NCBI GenBank assembly: GCA_963676635.1
Contig: OY781105.1
Span: 496,001-560,000 of the forward strand
Source of the DNA: GCA-002708315 sp963676635
GTDB lineage: Bacteria > Bacteroidota > Bacteroidia > Bacteroidales > F082
Reading direction: 5' to 3'
Length of the DNA stretch: 64,000 nucleotides
Below, one piece after another: positions 42,979-52,023 of the stretch. A program made the translations under genes and the position numbers. Each line of letters starts with the position of its first letter. The first letter of the stretch is position 1. The notes below the pieces were generated by a model. The model worked only from the letters and a program-made list of their open reading frames with translations, had not been told where the DNA came from and ran no database searches.

Positions 42979-44070
42979 ATGAAAAAATTATTACTAGCTA
43001 TTTGCACATTGCTTGTTGTAAATACCGTTTCATCACAAGACTATCTTGCCAGAGCTCGTCAGGATAAAGATTGGGGATTCATTAATACTCAGGGAAAATG
43101 GGTTATTAACCCACAATTTGAACACGAAAATGACTTTAGTGAAGGCTTGGCTGCCGTCAGAAAAGGTGGCGAATGGGGCTTTATTGACTCAAAAGGCTCC
43201 TTTATTGTAAATCCTCAATTTGATGCTGTTGAAGACTTTCAGGGAGGTATGGCAGCAGTAAAAAAAGGCAAAGAATGGGGATTTATAGATAATAAAGGGA
43301 GTTGGATTATAAATCCGCAATTTGAAACAGTTTATGGTTTTGTTGAAAGCCTGTCTGCTGTAAGAACAGGAAAAGACTGGGGCTTTATAGATAAAAAAGG
43401 ATCATATAAAATTAATCCGCAATTCGACAATGTTATGGACTTCAGTGATGGTCTTGCTGCGGTACGTAAAGGCAAAGAGTGGGGCTTTATTGATGCCAAT
43501 GGTAATTATATTATCAACCCTCAATTTGAACATGTAATGAGCTTTAACAATGGATTGGCTATTGTAAGAAGCAATGGAGAGTGGGGAGTCATTGATAAAA
43601 AAGGTACATATATTATTAATCCTCAGTTTGATGAAATGAAGGAATTTAGTAACGGACTGGCTCCCATAAGAAAAGGTAAAGAATGGGGATTTGTTGATAA
43701 AGAGGGAAATTATGCTATTAACCCGCAGTTTAATGACGTACATATATTCTATGAAGGACTTGCCGCTGTTAGAAAAGATAAGGAATGGGGGTTCATTAAT
43801 AGTAAAGGTAAATTTTACATCAACATACAATTTACTGATGTTGAAGACTTTTCAAATGGTCTTGCCCCTGCAAGGCTTGGTAAAGAATGGGGCTTTATTG
43901 ATGGCAAAGGTAACTGGATAGTAAATCCACAATTCGAACAAGTAAGGACATTCGAGCATGGCCGTGCTATGGTAAAAAAAGGCGGAGAATGGGGTTGGAT
44001 TGACGATAAAGGAAGTTATATTATCAATCCTCAGTTTCCCAATGCTTTCCACTTTGTGAGAGTAGATTAA
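42979..44070 (+). CDS. Secreted WG-repeat protein (ten 34-residue repeats)
   Basis: The 363-residue protein has a signal peptide (MKKLLLAICTLLVVNTVSSQ, start at ATG 42979). It consists almost entirely of ten tandem WG repeats with consensus EWGFIDKKGSYIINPQF followed by DFSNGLAAVRKGK. The spacing is exactly 34 residues wherever I counted. The sixth repeat reads EWGVIDKKG and the last EWGWIDDKG; all keep Trp-Gly. Each repeat is expected to form a beta-hairpin, giving an elongated or toroidal array for binding. Function in this family is largely unknown. The exactness of length suggests recent expansion by unequal recombination. A CTAACAA inverted repeat precedes it. Confidence 0.9.
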   Translation: MKKLLLAICTLLVVNTVSSQDYLARARQDKDWGFINTQGKWVINPQFEHENDFSEGLAAVRKGGEWGFIDSKGSFIVNPQFDAVEDFQGGMAAVKKGKEWGFIDNKGSWIINPQFETVYGFVESLSAVRTGKDWGFIDKKGSYKINPQFDNVMDFSDGLAAVRKGKEWGFIDANGNYIINPQFEHVMSFNNGLAIVRSNGEWGVIDKKGTYIINPQFDEMKEFSNGLAPIRKGKEWGFVDKEGNYAINPQFNDVHIFYEGLAAVRKDKEWGFINSKGKFYINIQFTDVEDFSNGLAPARLGKEWGFIDGKGNWIVNPQFEQVRTFEHGRAMVKKGGEWGWIDDKGSYIINPQFPNAFHFVRVD

Positions 44071-44265
44071 TAATGTAAATATTACATTGTTTACATACTG
44101 GCAGGTGAATAGTACTTTTTAAGTAATTATTATTCACTTGCTTTTCTTTTATTGATGATTAAGTATTGAAAGTACACCTACTATAAATTACGTTACAATT
44201 TCTTTTTTCACTATGTTTGTTATCCTGAATTTTCTTAGGAGTAAATTATAAATAATCTGATATAA

Positions 44266-45384
44266 ATGTACTTGCAGAATCTTAGACTATCTAATTTTAA
44301 AAACTATGAGCAAGCTGAAATGGAATTCAGTGAAAAAGTAAATTGTTTTATCGGAAACAACGGAGCAGGGAAAACAAATATACTGGATGCTGTATACTAT
44401 CTTGCCTTCTGTAAAAGCTACTTTAACCAGATTGACAATCAAAACATAAAACATAATGAAGAATATTTTGCCATTCATGGAATAATTGAAAACCAGGATC
44501 AAACTAATGATAAGGTTAGCTGCATTCAAAAACGAGGTCAGAACAAAGTATTCAAATATAACGATAAAACATACAGTAGGTTAGCAGACCATATTGGCAA
44601 AGTACCACTTGTAATGATCTCACCGTACGATCGTGACTTAATTAATGACGGTAGCGAATTAAGAAGAAAGTATCTGAATGGTGTTATATCGCAATTTAAC
44701 AGCACCTACCTCGACTCCCTTCTTAGCTACAACAAAGCCCTTCAGCAACGAAATACTCTTTTAAAGCATATGGTTTCTAACGGTTATTTCGACCTGTCAT
44801 CATTGGAAATATGGGATGAAATTCTTTCTGCAAAAGGAAAATTAATATATGAAGAAAGAAACAGTTTTATACGTGATTTCAATCCGGTATTTGAGAATTA
44901 TTACCAGATGTTATCGGGCGGTAAAGAAAATGTTAGCATTACATATGAATCACAGCTGGAAAGAGCAAACCTGAAAAGCCTACTGCTTGAATCAGTTGAA
45001 CGTGACAGATTTTTAAAATACACGTCAAAAGGCATTCACAAAGATGATCTTATATTTAATATAGGAGGATATCCCATAAAGAAATTCGGCTCACAAGGAC
45101 AGCAAAAATCTTTTGTAATTGCCATAAAACTTGCCCAATTTGAATTTATGAGAAAAGTTATGAAATTCAAACCAATTCTCCTTTTTGATGATATATTCGA
45201 CAAACTCGATGATACACGTGTACATCAGATAATAGATTTGGTTAGTAATAATAACTTTGGACAGGTATTTATTACTGACACTCAACGACAAAGAATAGAG
45301 AATATTTTTAAAATTGTTAATATTGACCATCATATCTTTGATATTGATAATGGATTTATTAATATTAAACAACAAGCCATATAA
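44266..45384 (+). CDS. recF: DNA replication/repair protein RecF
   Basis: The 372-residue SMC-like ATPase loads RecA at gaps with RecO and RecR. Walker A is GNNGAGKTN (about 30-38). MYLQNLRLSNFKNYEQAEME is the typical N-terminus, LINDGSELRRKYLNGVISQ the conserved centre, GSQGQQKSFV the ABC signature and ILLFDDIFDKLDDTR the Walker B/D-loop. The stop overlaps the next ATG (TAATG), and recF-DUF721 coupling is common in Bacteroidota. Confidence 0.96.
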   Translation: MYLQNLRLSNFKNYEQAEMEFSEKVNCFIGNNGAGKTNILDAVYYLAFCKSYFNQIDNQNIKHNEEYFAIHGIIENQDQTNDKVSCIQKRGQNKVFKYNDKTYSRLADHIGKVPLVMISPYDRDLINDGSELRRKYLNGVISQFNSTYLDSLLSYNKALQQRNTLLKHMVSNGYFDLSSLEIWDEILSAKGKLIYEERNSFIRDFNPVFENYYQMLSGGKENVSITYESQLERANLKSLLLESVERDRFLKYTSKGIHKDDLIFNIGGYPIKKFGSQGQQKSFVIAIKLAQFEFMRKVMKFKPILLFDDIFDKLDDTRVHQIIDLVSNNNFGQVFITDTQRQRIENIFKIVNIDHHIFDIDNGFINIKQQAI

Positions 45385-45668
45385 TGAACAATGACCACAC
45401 ACTAAAAGAAGTACTTGAAGATCTTTTTAAAGCCTACGGATGGACTGAAAAAATGGATGGAGTTAAAGTTACTAATATGTGGGAAAAGGTTGCTGGAAAA
45501 ATTATTGCAAATCATACTACAGATATGTATGTAAAGAATAATAAACTCTATGTTAAACTTGATTCATCAGTTTTACGTAATGAGCTTTTTATGGACAGGA
45601 GTGCAATGACAAAAAAGATTAATAAGGAATTAGGTAAAAAAGTAATAAACGAAATAATATTAATATAA
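45384..45668 (+). CDS. DUF721 (DciA-like) protein
   Basis: The 94-residue protein has the core TNMWEKVAGKIIANHTTDMY and VLRNELFMDR of the DUF721/DciA family. In other bacteria the family helps load the replicative helicase DnaB. One-base overlaps with recF before and punA after show a tight operon. Confidence 0.88.
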   Translation: MNNDHTLKEVLEDLFKAYGWTEKMDGVKVTNMWEKVAGKIIANHTTDMYVKNNKLYVKLDSSVLRNELFMDRSAMTKKINKELGKKVINEIILI

Positions 45669-46480
45669 TGTTAAACAAAATACAGGAATCTGTTGATTAT
45701 CTAAAACAACAAGGGATTGAAGATGTTGAAACAGGTATTATACTTGGGACCGGGCTTGGAGGTCTGGTGGATCATATTGAAATTATAAAATCAATTGAAT
45801 ATGTTGACATTCCTAATTTCCCGGAAGCTACAGTTGAGTTTCATTCAGGAAAACTTATATATGGTTTGCTTGAGAGTAAGAAAGTATTGGTAATGAGTGG
45901 CAGATTTCATTTCTATGAAGGGTATTCATTACAGGAAGTAACTTTCCCGGTGAGAGTAATGGGCTTACTTGGTATTAAGACCCTTCTTGTTTCAAATGCT
46001 GCCGGTGGTATTAACCCTGACTTCAAAGCAGCTTCTCTAATGATTATCGATGATCATATAAACATGATACCTGGCAATCCATTAGTAGGTAAGAACCACA
46101 ACAAATTGGGACCTCGCTTTGTTGATATGAGTATGCCCTATAATAGCGCCCTTATAAAGAAGATGGAAGCTATTGCAGACTTAGAAAACATGGAAATAAA
46201 CAAGGGAGTATACGTTTCATGGATAGGTCCAAGCCTTGAAACAAGAGCCGAATACAGATTTATCAAATTGATGGGAGCCGATGCTGTGGGCATGTCAACA
46301 GTTCCGGAAGTTATTGTCGCAAACCACATGGGAATAAAAGTGGCAGCCGTATCAGTAATAACCGACTTATGTGACCCCGACAACCTTGCCCCTGTTGACA
46401 TCAATGACCTTCTGGATAATGCTGCAAAAGCAGAGATAAAGATGATTAAATTATTTAAAGAACTTATTAAAGATCTTTAG
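45668..46480 (+). CDS. punA: Purine-nucleoside phosphorylase (PNP I type)
   Basis: The 270-residue cytosolic trimeric PNP cleaves inosine and guanosine with phosphate for purine salvage. Motifs: GIILGTGLGGLVDHI (phosphate loop), VLVMSGRFHFYEGYS, VSNAAGGINPDF (base pocket), and ETRAEYRFIKLMGADAVGMS with Glu and Met of the nucleoside site. VSVITDLCDP contributes the Asn/Asp position of the purine site. Length is normal. It overlaps the DUF721 stop by one base and is followed by a bidirectional terminator. Confidence 0.95.
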   Translation: MLNKIQESVDYLKQQGIEDVETGIILGTGLGGLVDHIEIIKSIEYVDIPNFPEATVEFHSGKLIYGLLESKKVLVMSGRFHFYEGYSLQEVTFPVRVMGLLGIKTLLVSNAAGGINPDFKAASLMIIDDHINMIPGNPLVGKNHNKLGPRFVDMSMPYNSALIKKMEAIADLENMEINKGVYVSWIGPSLETRAEYRFIKLMGADAVGMSTVPEVIVANHMGIKVAAVSVITDLCDPDNLAPVDINDLLDNAAKAEIKMIKLFKELIKDL

Positions 46481-46497
46481 AATTTTAGTGATAAACA

Positions 46498-46530
46498 AAA
46501 AAAGCTCCATTTTTCAGATGGAGCTTTTTT
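46498..46530. terminator. Bidirectional terminator
   Basis: AAAAAAAGCTCCATTTTTCA and GATGGAGCTTTTTTT form a symmetrical A/T-flanked hairpin (stem AAGCTCCAT/ATGGAGCTT) between the convergent genes ending at 46480 and 46549. Confidence 0.93.
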
Positions 46531-46548
46531 TAAATATTGTAATTTCTT

Positions 46549-47070
46549 TTAGAGCCCAAATGTAATACCGAATTTAGCAGCACTAAGGCCTGTAGCACCT
46601 AATTCGGCAAACAAGCCTGCTCCAGGAGCAAACATCCATCTGCCACCAACAAATACATCCGGATCGATTTTGACTTTACTATCAAAGTGATCTGTTTTTC
46701 CTGCAATAGACACACCAAAACCTGCACCAGCATAAACATCAAAGATATCTGAATTAATACCAGTAAAATGCCATGCAGCACGAGGTCCGATATAGAATTC
46801 GGGGAAAAATTCATTTTCTGTATCAGTTAATGTGTAATATTTGTAATGTCCAAGCTGAAACTCAGCCAAAGCACCAAATGATACAACACCAATACTACCG
46901 GTTGGAATAACGCCCAATTCACCACTAACATTAACAGTAGGAATTACTCCGTTTGACATCGGAACGCCAATTCCGGCATTAAACATTAAACTTCCCTTGT
47001 TAAATACACCTTGTGCATTTAATCCTGTTATTAAAACAAGGGCAATAATCAATAAACTAATCTTTCTCAT
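46549..47070 (-). CDS. Small outer-membrane beta-barrel protein, unknown
   Basis: The 173-residue protein has a signal peptide (ISLLIIALVLITGLNAQ). Its strands are typical for an eight-stranded barrel (SLMFNAGIGVPMSNG, VSFGALAEFQLGHYKYY, YIGPRAAWHFTG, YAGAGFGVSIAGK, PGAGLFAELGATGLSAAKFG). The protein ends GITFGL with a hydrophobic last residue, as outer-membrane proteins do. No specific family is assigned. It lies downstream of rny on the same strand (34-bp gap), but probably has its own promoter. Confidence 0.75.
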   Translation of the reverse strand: MRKISLLIIALVLITGLNAQGVFNKGSLMFNAGIGVPMSNGVIPTVNVSGELGVIPTGSIGVVSFGALAEFQLGHYKYYTLTDTENEFFPEFYIGPRAAWHFTGINSDIFDVYAGAGFGVSIAGKTDHFDSKVKIDPDVFVGGRWMFAPGAGLFAELGATGLSAAKFGITFGL

Positions 47071-47103
47071 ACCACTGAATTTTAGTTAAAATTATTAAAT
47101 AAA

Positions 47104-48648
47104 TTATTTAGCGTAATTTATGGCTCTGGTTTCTCTTATAACTGTAATTTTAATTTGTCCCGGATAAGTCATTTCTTCCTGAATTTTCTTAGACAGTTCG
47201 AAGGATATCTTATCAGCATCGCTATCGTTTACCTGCTCAGCACCTACAATAACCCTCAGTTCACGGCCTGCCTGGATAGCATATGTTTTTACAACACCCG
47301 GATATGAAAGTGCAAGATCTTCAAGTTTTTTAAGACGCTGTATATAAGCTTCAACAACCTCTCTTCTTGCTCCCGGACGAGCACCTGATATAGCATCACA
47401 AACCTGTACAATTGGTGATATAAGTGTCTCCATCTCAATTTCATCATGGTGAGCACCGATAGCATTGCATACATCAGGTTTTTCCTTAAACTTCTCAGCT
47501 AGTTTCATACCAAGAATAGCATGAGGTAGCTCAGCTTCATTCTCTGCTATCTTACCAATATCGTGTAACAATCCGGCACGTTTTGCTTTCTTAGGATTTA
47601 AGCCAAGCTCAGCAGCCATAGTAGCACTTAGATTTGCAACTTCTTTAGAGTGCGCAAGAAGATTCTGTCCATATGATGAACGATACTTCATACGCCCAAT
47701 AAGCTTGATAAGCTCATGATGCATATTATGGATGCCCAAATCGATAACAGTCCTTTTACCAACTTCCAAAATCTCCTGTTCAACTTCTTTCTGTGTCTTT
47801 GTCACAATTTCTTCAATACGAGCCGGGTGAATTCTTCCATCAGTTACCAGTTTCTGCAGCGACAGACGAGCAACTTCACGACGTATTGGATCAAATCCGG
47901 AAAGTAAGATAGCATCTGGACTATCATCGATAATTATCTCAATGCCTGTCATAGCTTCCAATGCACGAATGTTACGTCCCTCACGTCCGATGATACGACC
48001 TTTTATCTCATCACTTTCAATGTTAAAGACAGTCACTGTATTTTCAATAGCATGTTCAGCAGCAGTTCTCTGAATTGTCTCAATAACAATTTTCTTTGCT
48101 TCTCGATTAGCAGTAAGGCGAGCTTCTTCACTAATCTCTTTAATATGCACCATAGCTTCACTTTTAGCTATACCTTTCAAAGATTCAATTAGCTGCTCTT
48201 TAGCCTTCTCCGCCGACAACCCACTGATTGTTTCCAGTTGCTTTACCTGATCTTTATGCAAAGTATCAACTTCAGCTTGTTTCTTTTCCAGAATGATAAG
48301 CTGATTATCAAGATTTGATTTTAAGGTATCAAGATTCTTTTGCTTTCTCTGTACCTCTTCAATCTTTTTAGAGAGAGTCTGTTCTTTCTGTCTTATTCTG
48401 TTCTCTCCCTTCTGAATCTTGCTATTCTTTTCATTGATAACCTTTTCGTGTTCACTCTTTAACTGAAGAAACTTTTCTTTAGCCTGAAGAATTTTTTCTT
48501 TTTTTATAACATCTGCTTTCTCACGTGCTTCTTCGAGTAATATACTACTCTTTCTAAGAAGAGATTTTCTAAGAAACAAACTGGTTATTGCTCCCCCTAT
48601 CACTAATGATAAGGCAGCTACGATAATTGTAATAAATGTACCATCCAT
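47104..48648 (-). CDS. rny: Ribonuclease Y
   Basis: This membrane-anchored endoribonuclease starts mRNA decay. I place the start at ATG 48648 (MDGTFITIIVAALSLVIGG; 514 residues), giving the short N-terminal membrane helix expected. The longer frame to 48726 would run into the 6S RNA. A long coiled coil follows (about 30-190), then the KH domain (IKGRIIGREGRNIRALEAMT, IIIDDSPDAILLSGFDPIRR) and the HD domain (HSKEVANLSATMAAELGL, AGLLHDIGK, GAHHDEIEM). All catalytic His/Asp are present. Confidence 0.95.
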   Translation of the reverse strand: MDGTFITIIVAALSLVIGGAITSLFLRKSLLRKSSILLEEAREKADVIKKEKILQAKEKFLQLKSEHEKVINEKNSKIQKGENRIRQKEQTLSKKIEEVQRKQKNLDTLKSNLDNQLIILEKKQAEVDTLHKDQVKQLETISGLSAEKAKEQLIESLKGIAKSEAMVHIKEISEEARLTANREAKKIVIETIQRTAAEHAIENTVTVFNIESDEIKGRIIGREGRNIRALEAMTGIEIIIDDSPDAILLSGFDPIRREVARLSLQKLVTDGRIHPARIEEIVTKTQKEVEQEILEVGKRTVIDLGIHNMHHELIKLIGRMKYRSSYGQNLLAHSKEVANLSATMAAELGLNPKKAKRAGLLHDIGKIAENEAELPHAILGMKLAEKFKEKPDVCNAIGAHHDEIEMETLISPIVQVCDAISGARPGARREVVEAYIQRLKKLEDLALSYPGVVKTYAIQAGRELRVIVGAEQVNDSDADKISFELSKKIQEEMTYPGQIKITVIRETRAINYAK

Positions 48649-48687
48649 ACTTAATTTCTTTATTAAGATGCCATACACAAGGAGAAT

Positions 48688-48883
48688 AAAAAAAGCCCAT
48701 CGTAATCCGGAGCTGGTAAACTCCAAAAAAAAACGTTTAGGGTTGCCGTTATTTTTGAACGTCCAGTGTCCTCCGAAGAGAATCTCCGCCGAGGCGGATA
48801 AACAGGCCTGCTCTACAATACTCTAAGCTTATCCCTAATTGTAAAAGTGTTGAATTTACAAACTGTGAATTACGCGGGCTTTT
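48688..48883 (-). ncRNA. ssrS: 6S RNA candidate
   Basis: Between zapA and rny on the same strand lies a 196-base segment whose ends pair: AAAGCCCGCGTAAT at the 5' side with ATTACGATGGGCTTT at the 3' side, followed by a T-run. Inside are GGCCTG...TCCGCC/GGCGGA and CTTCGGAG pairings, giving the long rod with central bulge of 6S RNA. The length (about 180-200 bases), the closing stem ending in a terminator-like T-run, and the position directly behind zapA all fit. 6S RNA binds and sequesters RNA polymerase. The assignment rests on structure and synteny, not on a covariance search. Confidence 0.68.
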
Positions 48884-48888
48884 AATTT

Positions 48889-49197
48889 TTAAGAACGATC
48901 TTCGATAGCCTCTAGCTCTTTAGATAACAATGAATCTATCTCCTCAAGTTTTTCTTTCATTTCCTTCTCTCTAAAAGATTTATCATCTTCAGCTTTCATA
49001 AAACCTGATGCAAATTGCAAAGCTACCATAGCATATAAATCCTGCATATCTTTGTATTCAAAAGCTTTAGAATAAGTATTAATAGTATTGTTAACGTTCT
49101 CAGCAGCTTTTCTAATAAGCTCCTCCTCTTTTCTTTCTATTGCCATGCGATATGGCCTTCCTCCTATGTTAACCTTAATATTAAGCTCAGCTTCCAT
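48889..49197 (-). CDS. zapA: Cell division protein ZapA
   Basis: The 102-residue FtsZ-associated protein supports Z-ring bundling. LNIKVNIGGRPYRMAIERKE and EELIRKAAENVNNTINTYSK are the globular ZapA head. QDLYAMVALQFASGFMKAED leads into the C-terminal coiled coil (about 75-102), rich in Glu/Lys. It is co-transcribed with the coiled-coil gene 18 bp upstream and followed at 6 bp by the 6S RNA candidate. Confidence 0.9.
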   Translation of the reverse strand: MEAELNIKVNIGGRPYRMAIERKEEELIRKAAENVNNTINTYSKAFEYKDMQDLYAMVALQFASGFMKAEDDKSFREKEMKEKLEEIDSLLSKELEAIEDRS

Positions 49198-49215
49198 TAC
49201 ATGCTATTGTATCTA

Positions 49216-49503
49216 TTATTCGCTCAGTACTTCAATACATTTGTCTATCTCGTCTATCAAACTATCAATTTTATTTATGCCCTCTTCAACACCTATTTCC
49301 TTCTCCAACGTATGTGCAATCGTAAGATTAAATAATTCGTTGTTTTTAACTTCAAGATTTTCTTTTAAGTCTTTTATCTGTTGCTCCAATTCACTAACTT
49401 TTTGCCTTAATTCCAAATTCTCATTATAAAGCTTGGTATTATTAGTAAGAATTTTTCTAACTTTATACTCAATTCCGGAAACTAAAACCTTTTCGTTAGC
49501 CAT
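49216..49503 (-). CDS. Small coiled-coil protein upstream of zapA
   Basis: The 95-residue protein has a long central coiled coil (YNENLELRQKVSELEQQIKD and KENLEVKNNELFNL, residues about 25-62). The C-terminus is acidic and helical (GINKIDSLIDEIDKCIEVLS). It is the standard gene before zapA in Bacteroidota and may play a ZapB-like role in division; this is inference from position and shape only. Confidence 0.75.
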   Translation of the reverse strand: MANEKVLVSGIEYKVRKILTNNTKLYNENLELRQKVSELEQQIKDLKENLEVKNNELFNLTIAHTLEKEIGVEEGINKIDSLIDEIDKCIEVLSE

Positions 49504-49595
49504 TAAAGCAACAAATTTTAACTTTGATGCAAAATTACAAATAAATCTTTAAGTTTGACAAATTTATAACCTAATATTAAAAACCTATAACACAA

Positions 49596-50882
49596 ATGAT
49601 TACACAGAATAACGCAAAAATGAGTGAAGATTTCATCTATTATCTTTGGAGATTCTGTCTTTCTATTAAGACTTTAGAAAGTGTTAATGGTGAAAAAATA
49701 ACAGTAATTTCACCCGGAACAAAAAACACTGATAGCGGTCCTGATATCTTCAATGCCATGATTCTTATCGATAACACGCGGTGGGCAGGAAACATTGAGT
49801 TTCATATTAATTCTTCCGACTGGTTTAAGCATGGACACCACAATGACAAGGCTTATGACAGCACTATCCTCCATGTGGTATATAAAGCAGATAAACAAGT
49901 GTTTCGTAGTAATGGTTCTCTTATCCCAACTATTGAGATTGCTGATAAATACAATCCTGATATGTTTCAGAAATATCAGGTTTTTCAATCTTCTTCAACT
50001 TGGATCCCATGTTCGGGTATGCTTAATCAAATAAACTATTTTGATAAAATATTATGGTTTGAGCGCCTTATGGCAGAAAGACTTGAACACAAAGCTCTGG
50101 ATATTTTTGGTCATTTGTCAATTAATAAGAATGATCTCACTCAAGTCCTTTTTCAGAAACTTTCACGTGGTTTTGGCTACAAAGTTAATGCAGATGCCAT
50201 GGAACAACTTGCATCTTCAATTAAGTACAGGGTGCTTTTAAAGCATTCAAACAATCTGTTTCAACTGGAAGCATTGTTGTATGGTCAAGCAGGACTTCTT
50301 AGTACATTACAGGGTGAATACTGCAGCAAGCTGTTTTATGAATATACCTTTCTTAAACAAAAGTATGGACTTATTCCTATGAATCCGGAAAGCTGGAAGT
50401 TTATGAGAATGCGACCTGCGAATTTTCCTACTATTAGAATCTCACAACTGGCTAATTTAATTTATAAGACTTCAGGTCAGCTTATTAACATTTTAGACTT
50501 AAAACAAATTAATGATATTTCAGATCTTTTAAATGTGTCAGCCTCTGAATATTGGAATAATCATTACCGATTTGGTAAATTAGTCAGTGGCAATAAAAAG
50601 AAAACCGGAAAGACAATGCTGAACAGGATTCTTATAAATGTAATAATTCCTGCAATATTTGTTTACGGAAGAATGAAAAACACTAATAACTCTGGTGATA
50701 CAGCTTTGTTATGGTTATCACAAATACCTCCTGAAAAGAATAATATTACCAAATCTTTTGAGGATGAAGGCTTATCAGCTGAAAATGCAGGACACTCTCA
50801 GGCTTTAATTGAGCTTTTTGAAAGATATTGTTCAAAAAAGAGGTGTTTATACTGCCGCTTTGGTCATATTATTATTAACTGA
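49596..50882 (+). CDS. DUF2851 family protein
   Basis: The 428-residue cytoplasmic protein belongs to DUF2851, found mainly in Bacteroidota. Motifs: EDFIYYLWRFCLSIKTLESV, TVISPGTKNTDSGPDIFNAM, GNIEFHINSSDWFKHGHHND and VILHVVYKAD-like following strands. Near the C-terminus are a TALLWLSQIPPEKN block and a Cys cluster (YCSKKRCLYCRFGH) that could bind a metal. GNIEFH-x-SDW-x-H-H-x-D has the look of a nuclease-like site, but no function is established. The ATG at 49620 (MSEDFIYY) is an alternative start. Confidence 0.85.
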   Translation: MITQNNAKMSEDFIYYLWRFCLSIKTLESVNGEKITVISPGTKNTDSGPDIFNAMILIDNTRWAGNIEFHINSSDWFKHGHHNDKAYDSTILHVVYKADKQVFRSNGSLIPTIEIADKYNPDMFQKYQVFQSSSTWIPCSGMLNQINYFDKILWFERLMAERLEHKALDIFGHLSINKNDLTQVLFQKLSRGFGYKVNADAMEQLASSIKYRVLLKHSNNLFQLEALLYGQAGLLSTLQGEYCSKLFYEYTFLKQKYGLIPMNPESWKFMRMRPANFPTIRISQLANLIYKTSGQLINILDLKQINDISDLLNVSASEYWNNHYRFGKLVSGNKKKTGKTMLNRILINVIIPAIFVYGRMKNTNNSGDTALLWLSQIPPEKNNITKSFEDEGLSAENAGHSQALIELFERYCSKKRCLYCRFGHIIIN

Positions 50883-50964
50883 TTTTATAACACTTTTTGT
50901 GAACAAAAATAATTTTCTTTTATGTGAACTGGTATTTTAATATTTTTGCTAAAAAGAAACTAAT

Positions 50965-51990
50965 TTGGATCACAATTTCAACAACCGACATGTATTTATC
51001 GCAGCGACTTTACTTTTCATGGTTATTGCTGTTGGTGTATTAGGATATACTTACATTGATGACTATACATTTATTGATGCTTTATACATGACTATAATCA
51101 CCATCTCAACAGTAGGATATGGTGAAGTGGGTGAGTTGAGTGACGCCGGAAAACTATTTACTTCAGGACTAATCTTAATGAGTCTTTTTATACTTGGTTA
51201 TACCATTAGTATACTTACACAAAAACTAATTCGCGCTCAACTTAGTTTTTTTTATTCAAATAATAAAAGCAGGAGGTTTGAAAAAATGGAAAATCATACT
51301 ATTGTTGTTGGTTATGGCAGAAATGGTAAACAAGTAGTTAATGAGTTGCTAAATCTGGGTAAAAAATTAATTGTCGTTGATCAGGATCACAATCTGGTAA
51401 TCAGTAATATGGGTCAACCTGTCAGATTTATTGAAGGAGATGCTACAAATGATGATATCCTGATTAAGGCAGGTATCAAGTCGGCAATCTCTCTTATTAC
51501 TACGCTCCCTAATGATGCTGATAATCTTTATGTTGTTCTTACTGCTCGTTCGCTGAAACACGATCTTAAAATTATTAGTCGTGCATCCGATGAAAGCTCC
51601 GAGAAGAAACTAAGAATGGCGGGCGTTGACAGTGTTGTAATGCCTGAAAGAGTTGGTGGGGCTCATATGGCCACTCTCATTGCTCAACCTGATATTGTTG
51701 AATTTCTTGAACATCTCTCTGTTCACAGCAACACTCCTACACAGTTAATTGAAATTATGTGCAGTGAATTTGCTGGTAATGTTATCAACAAACCAATAAG
51801 AGACCTTGGATTCAGAAGACGGTCCGGAGCAAATATTATTGGTATTAAAACAAATACTGGTGATTTTATTGTTAATCCAACTCCCGAAACTAAGATAATG
51901 CCTAATTCCAAACTTTTTGTGCTTGGAACTAAAGAGCAGATAGAGTACATGAAAAAATTATTTACAGGAAAAGAAACTGTAGATTTGTAG
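50965..51990 (+). CDS. Potassium channel protein with RCK (TrkA) domains
   Basis: The 341-residue protein has two membrane helices (FIAATLLFMVIAVGVLGYTY; LFTSGLILMSLFILGYTISI) around a pore loop with the K+ selectivity filter TVGYGE (TISTVGYGEVGEL, about 47-52). A cytosolic TrkA_N/RCK domain follows (HTIVVGYGRNGKQVVNELLN, GDATNDDILIKAGI), then TrkA_C (GFRRRSGANIIGIKTNTGDF). It is a ligand-gated homotetrameric channel by family. The apparent start is TTG at 50965. Confidence 0.92.
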   Translation: MDHNFNNRHVFIAATLLFMVIAVGVLGYTYIDDYTFIDALYMTIITISTVGYGEVGELSDAGKLFTSGLILMSLFILGYTISILTQKLIRAQLSFFYSNNKSRRFEKMENHTIVVGYGRNGKQVVNELLNLGKKLIVVDQDHNLVISNMGQPVRFIEGDATNDDILIKAGIKSAISLITTLPNDADNLYVVLTARSLKHDLKIISRASDESSEKKLRMAGVDSVVMPERVGGAHMATLIAQPDIVEFLEHLSVHSNTPTQLIEIMCSEFAGNVINKPIRDLGFRRRSGANIIGIKTNTGDFIVNPTPETKIMPNSKLFVLGTKEQIEYMKKLFTGKETVDL

Positions 51991-52023
51991 TATATTTGCA
52001 TTATTACATATATAACTATCAAA

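Noticed and set aside
43402..43830. Minus-strand frame of 142 codons
   Set aside because: Periodic antisense shadow of the WG repeats.
48649..48726. Upstream extension of rny
   Set aside because: It would place 26 extra residues before the membrane helix and overlap the 6S RNA candidate; ATG 48648 gives the normal N-terminus.
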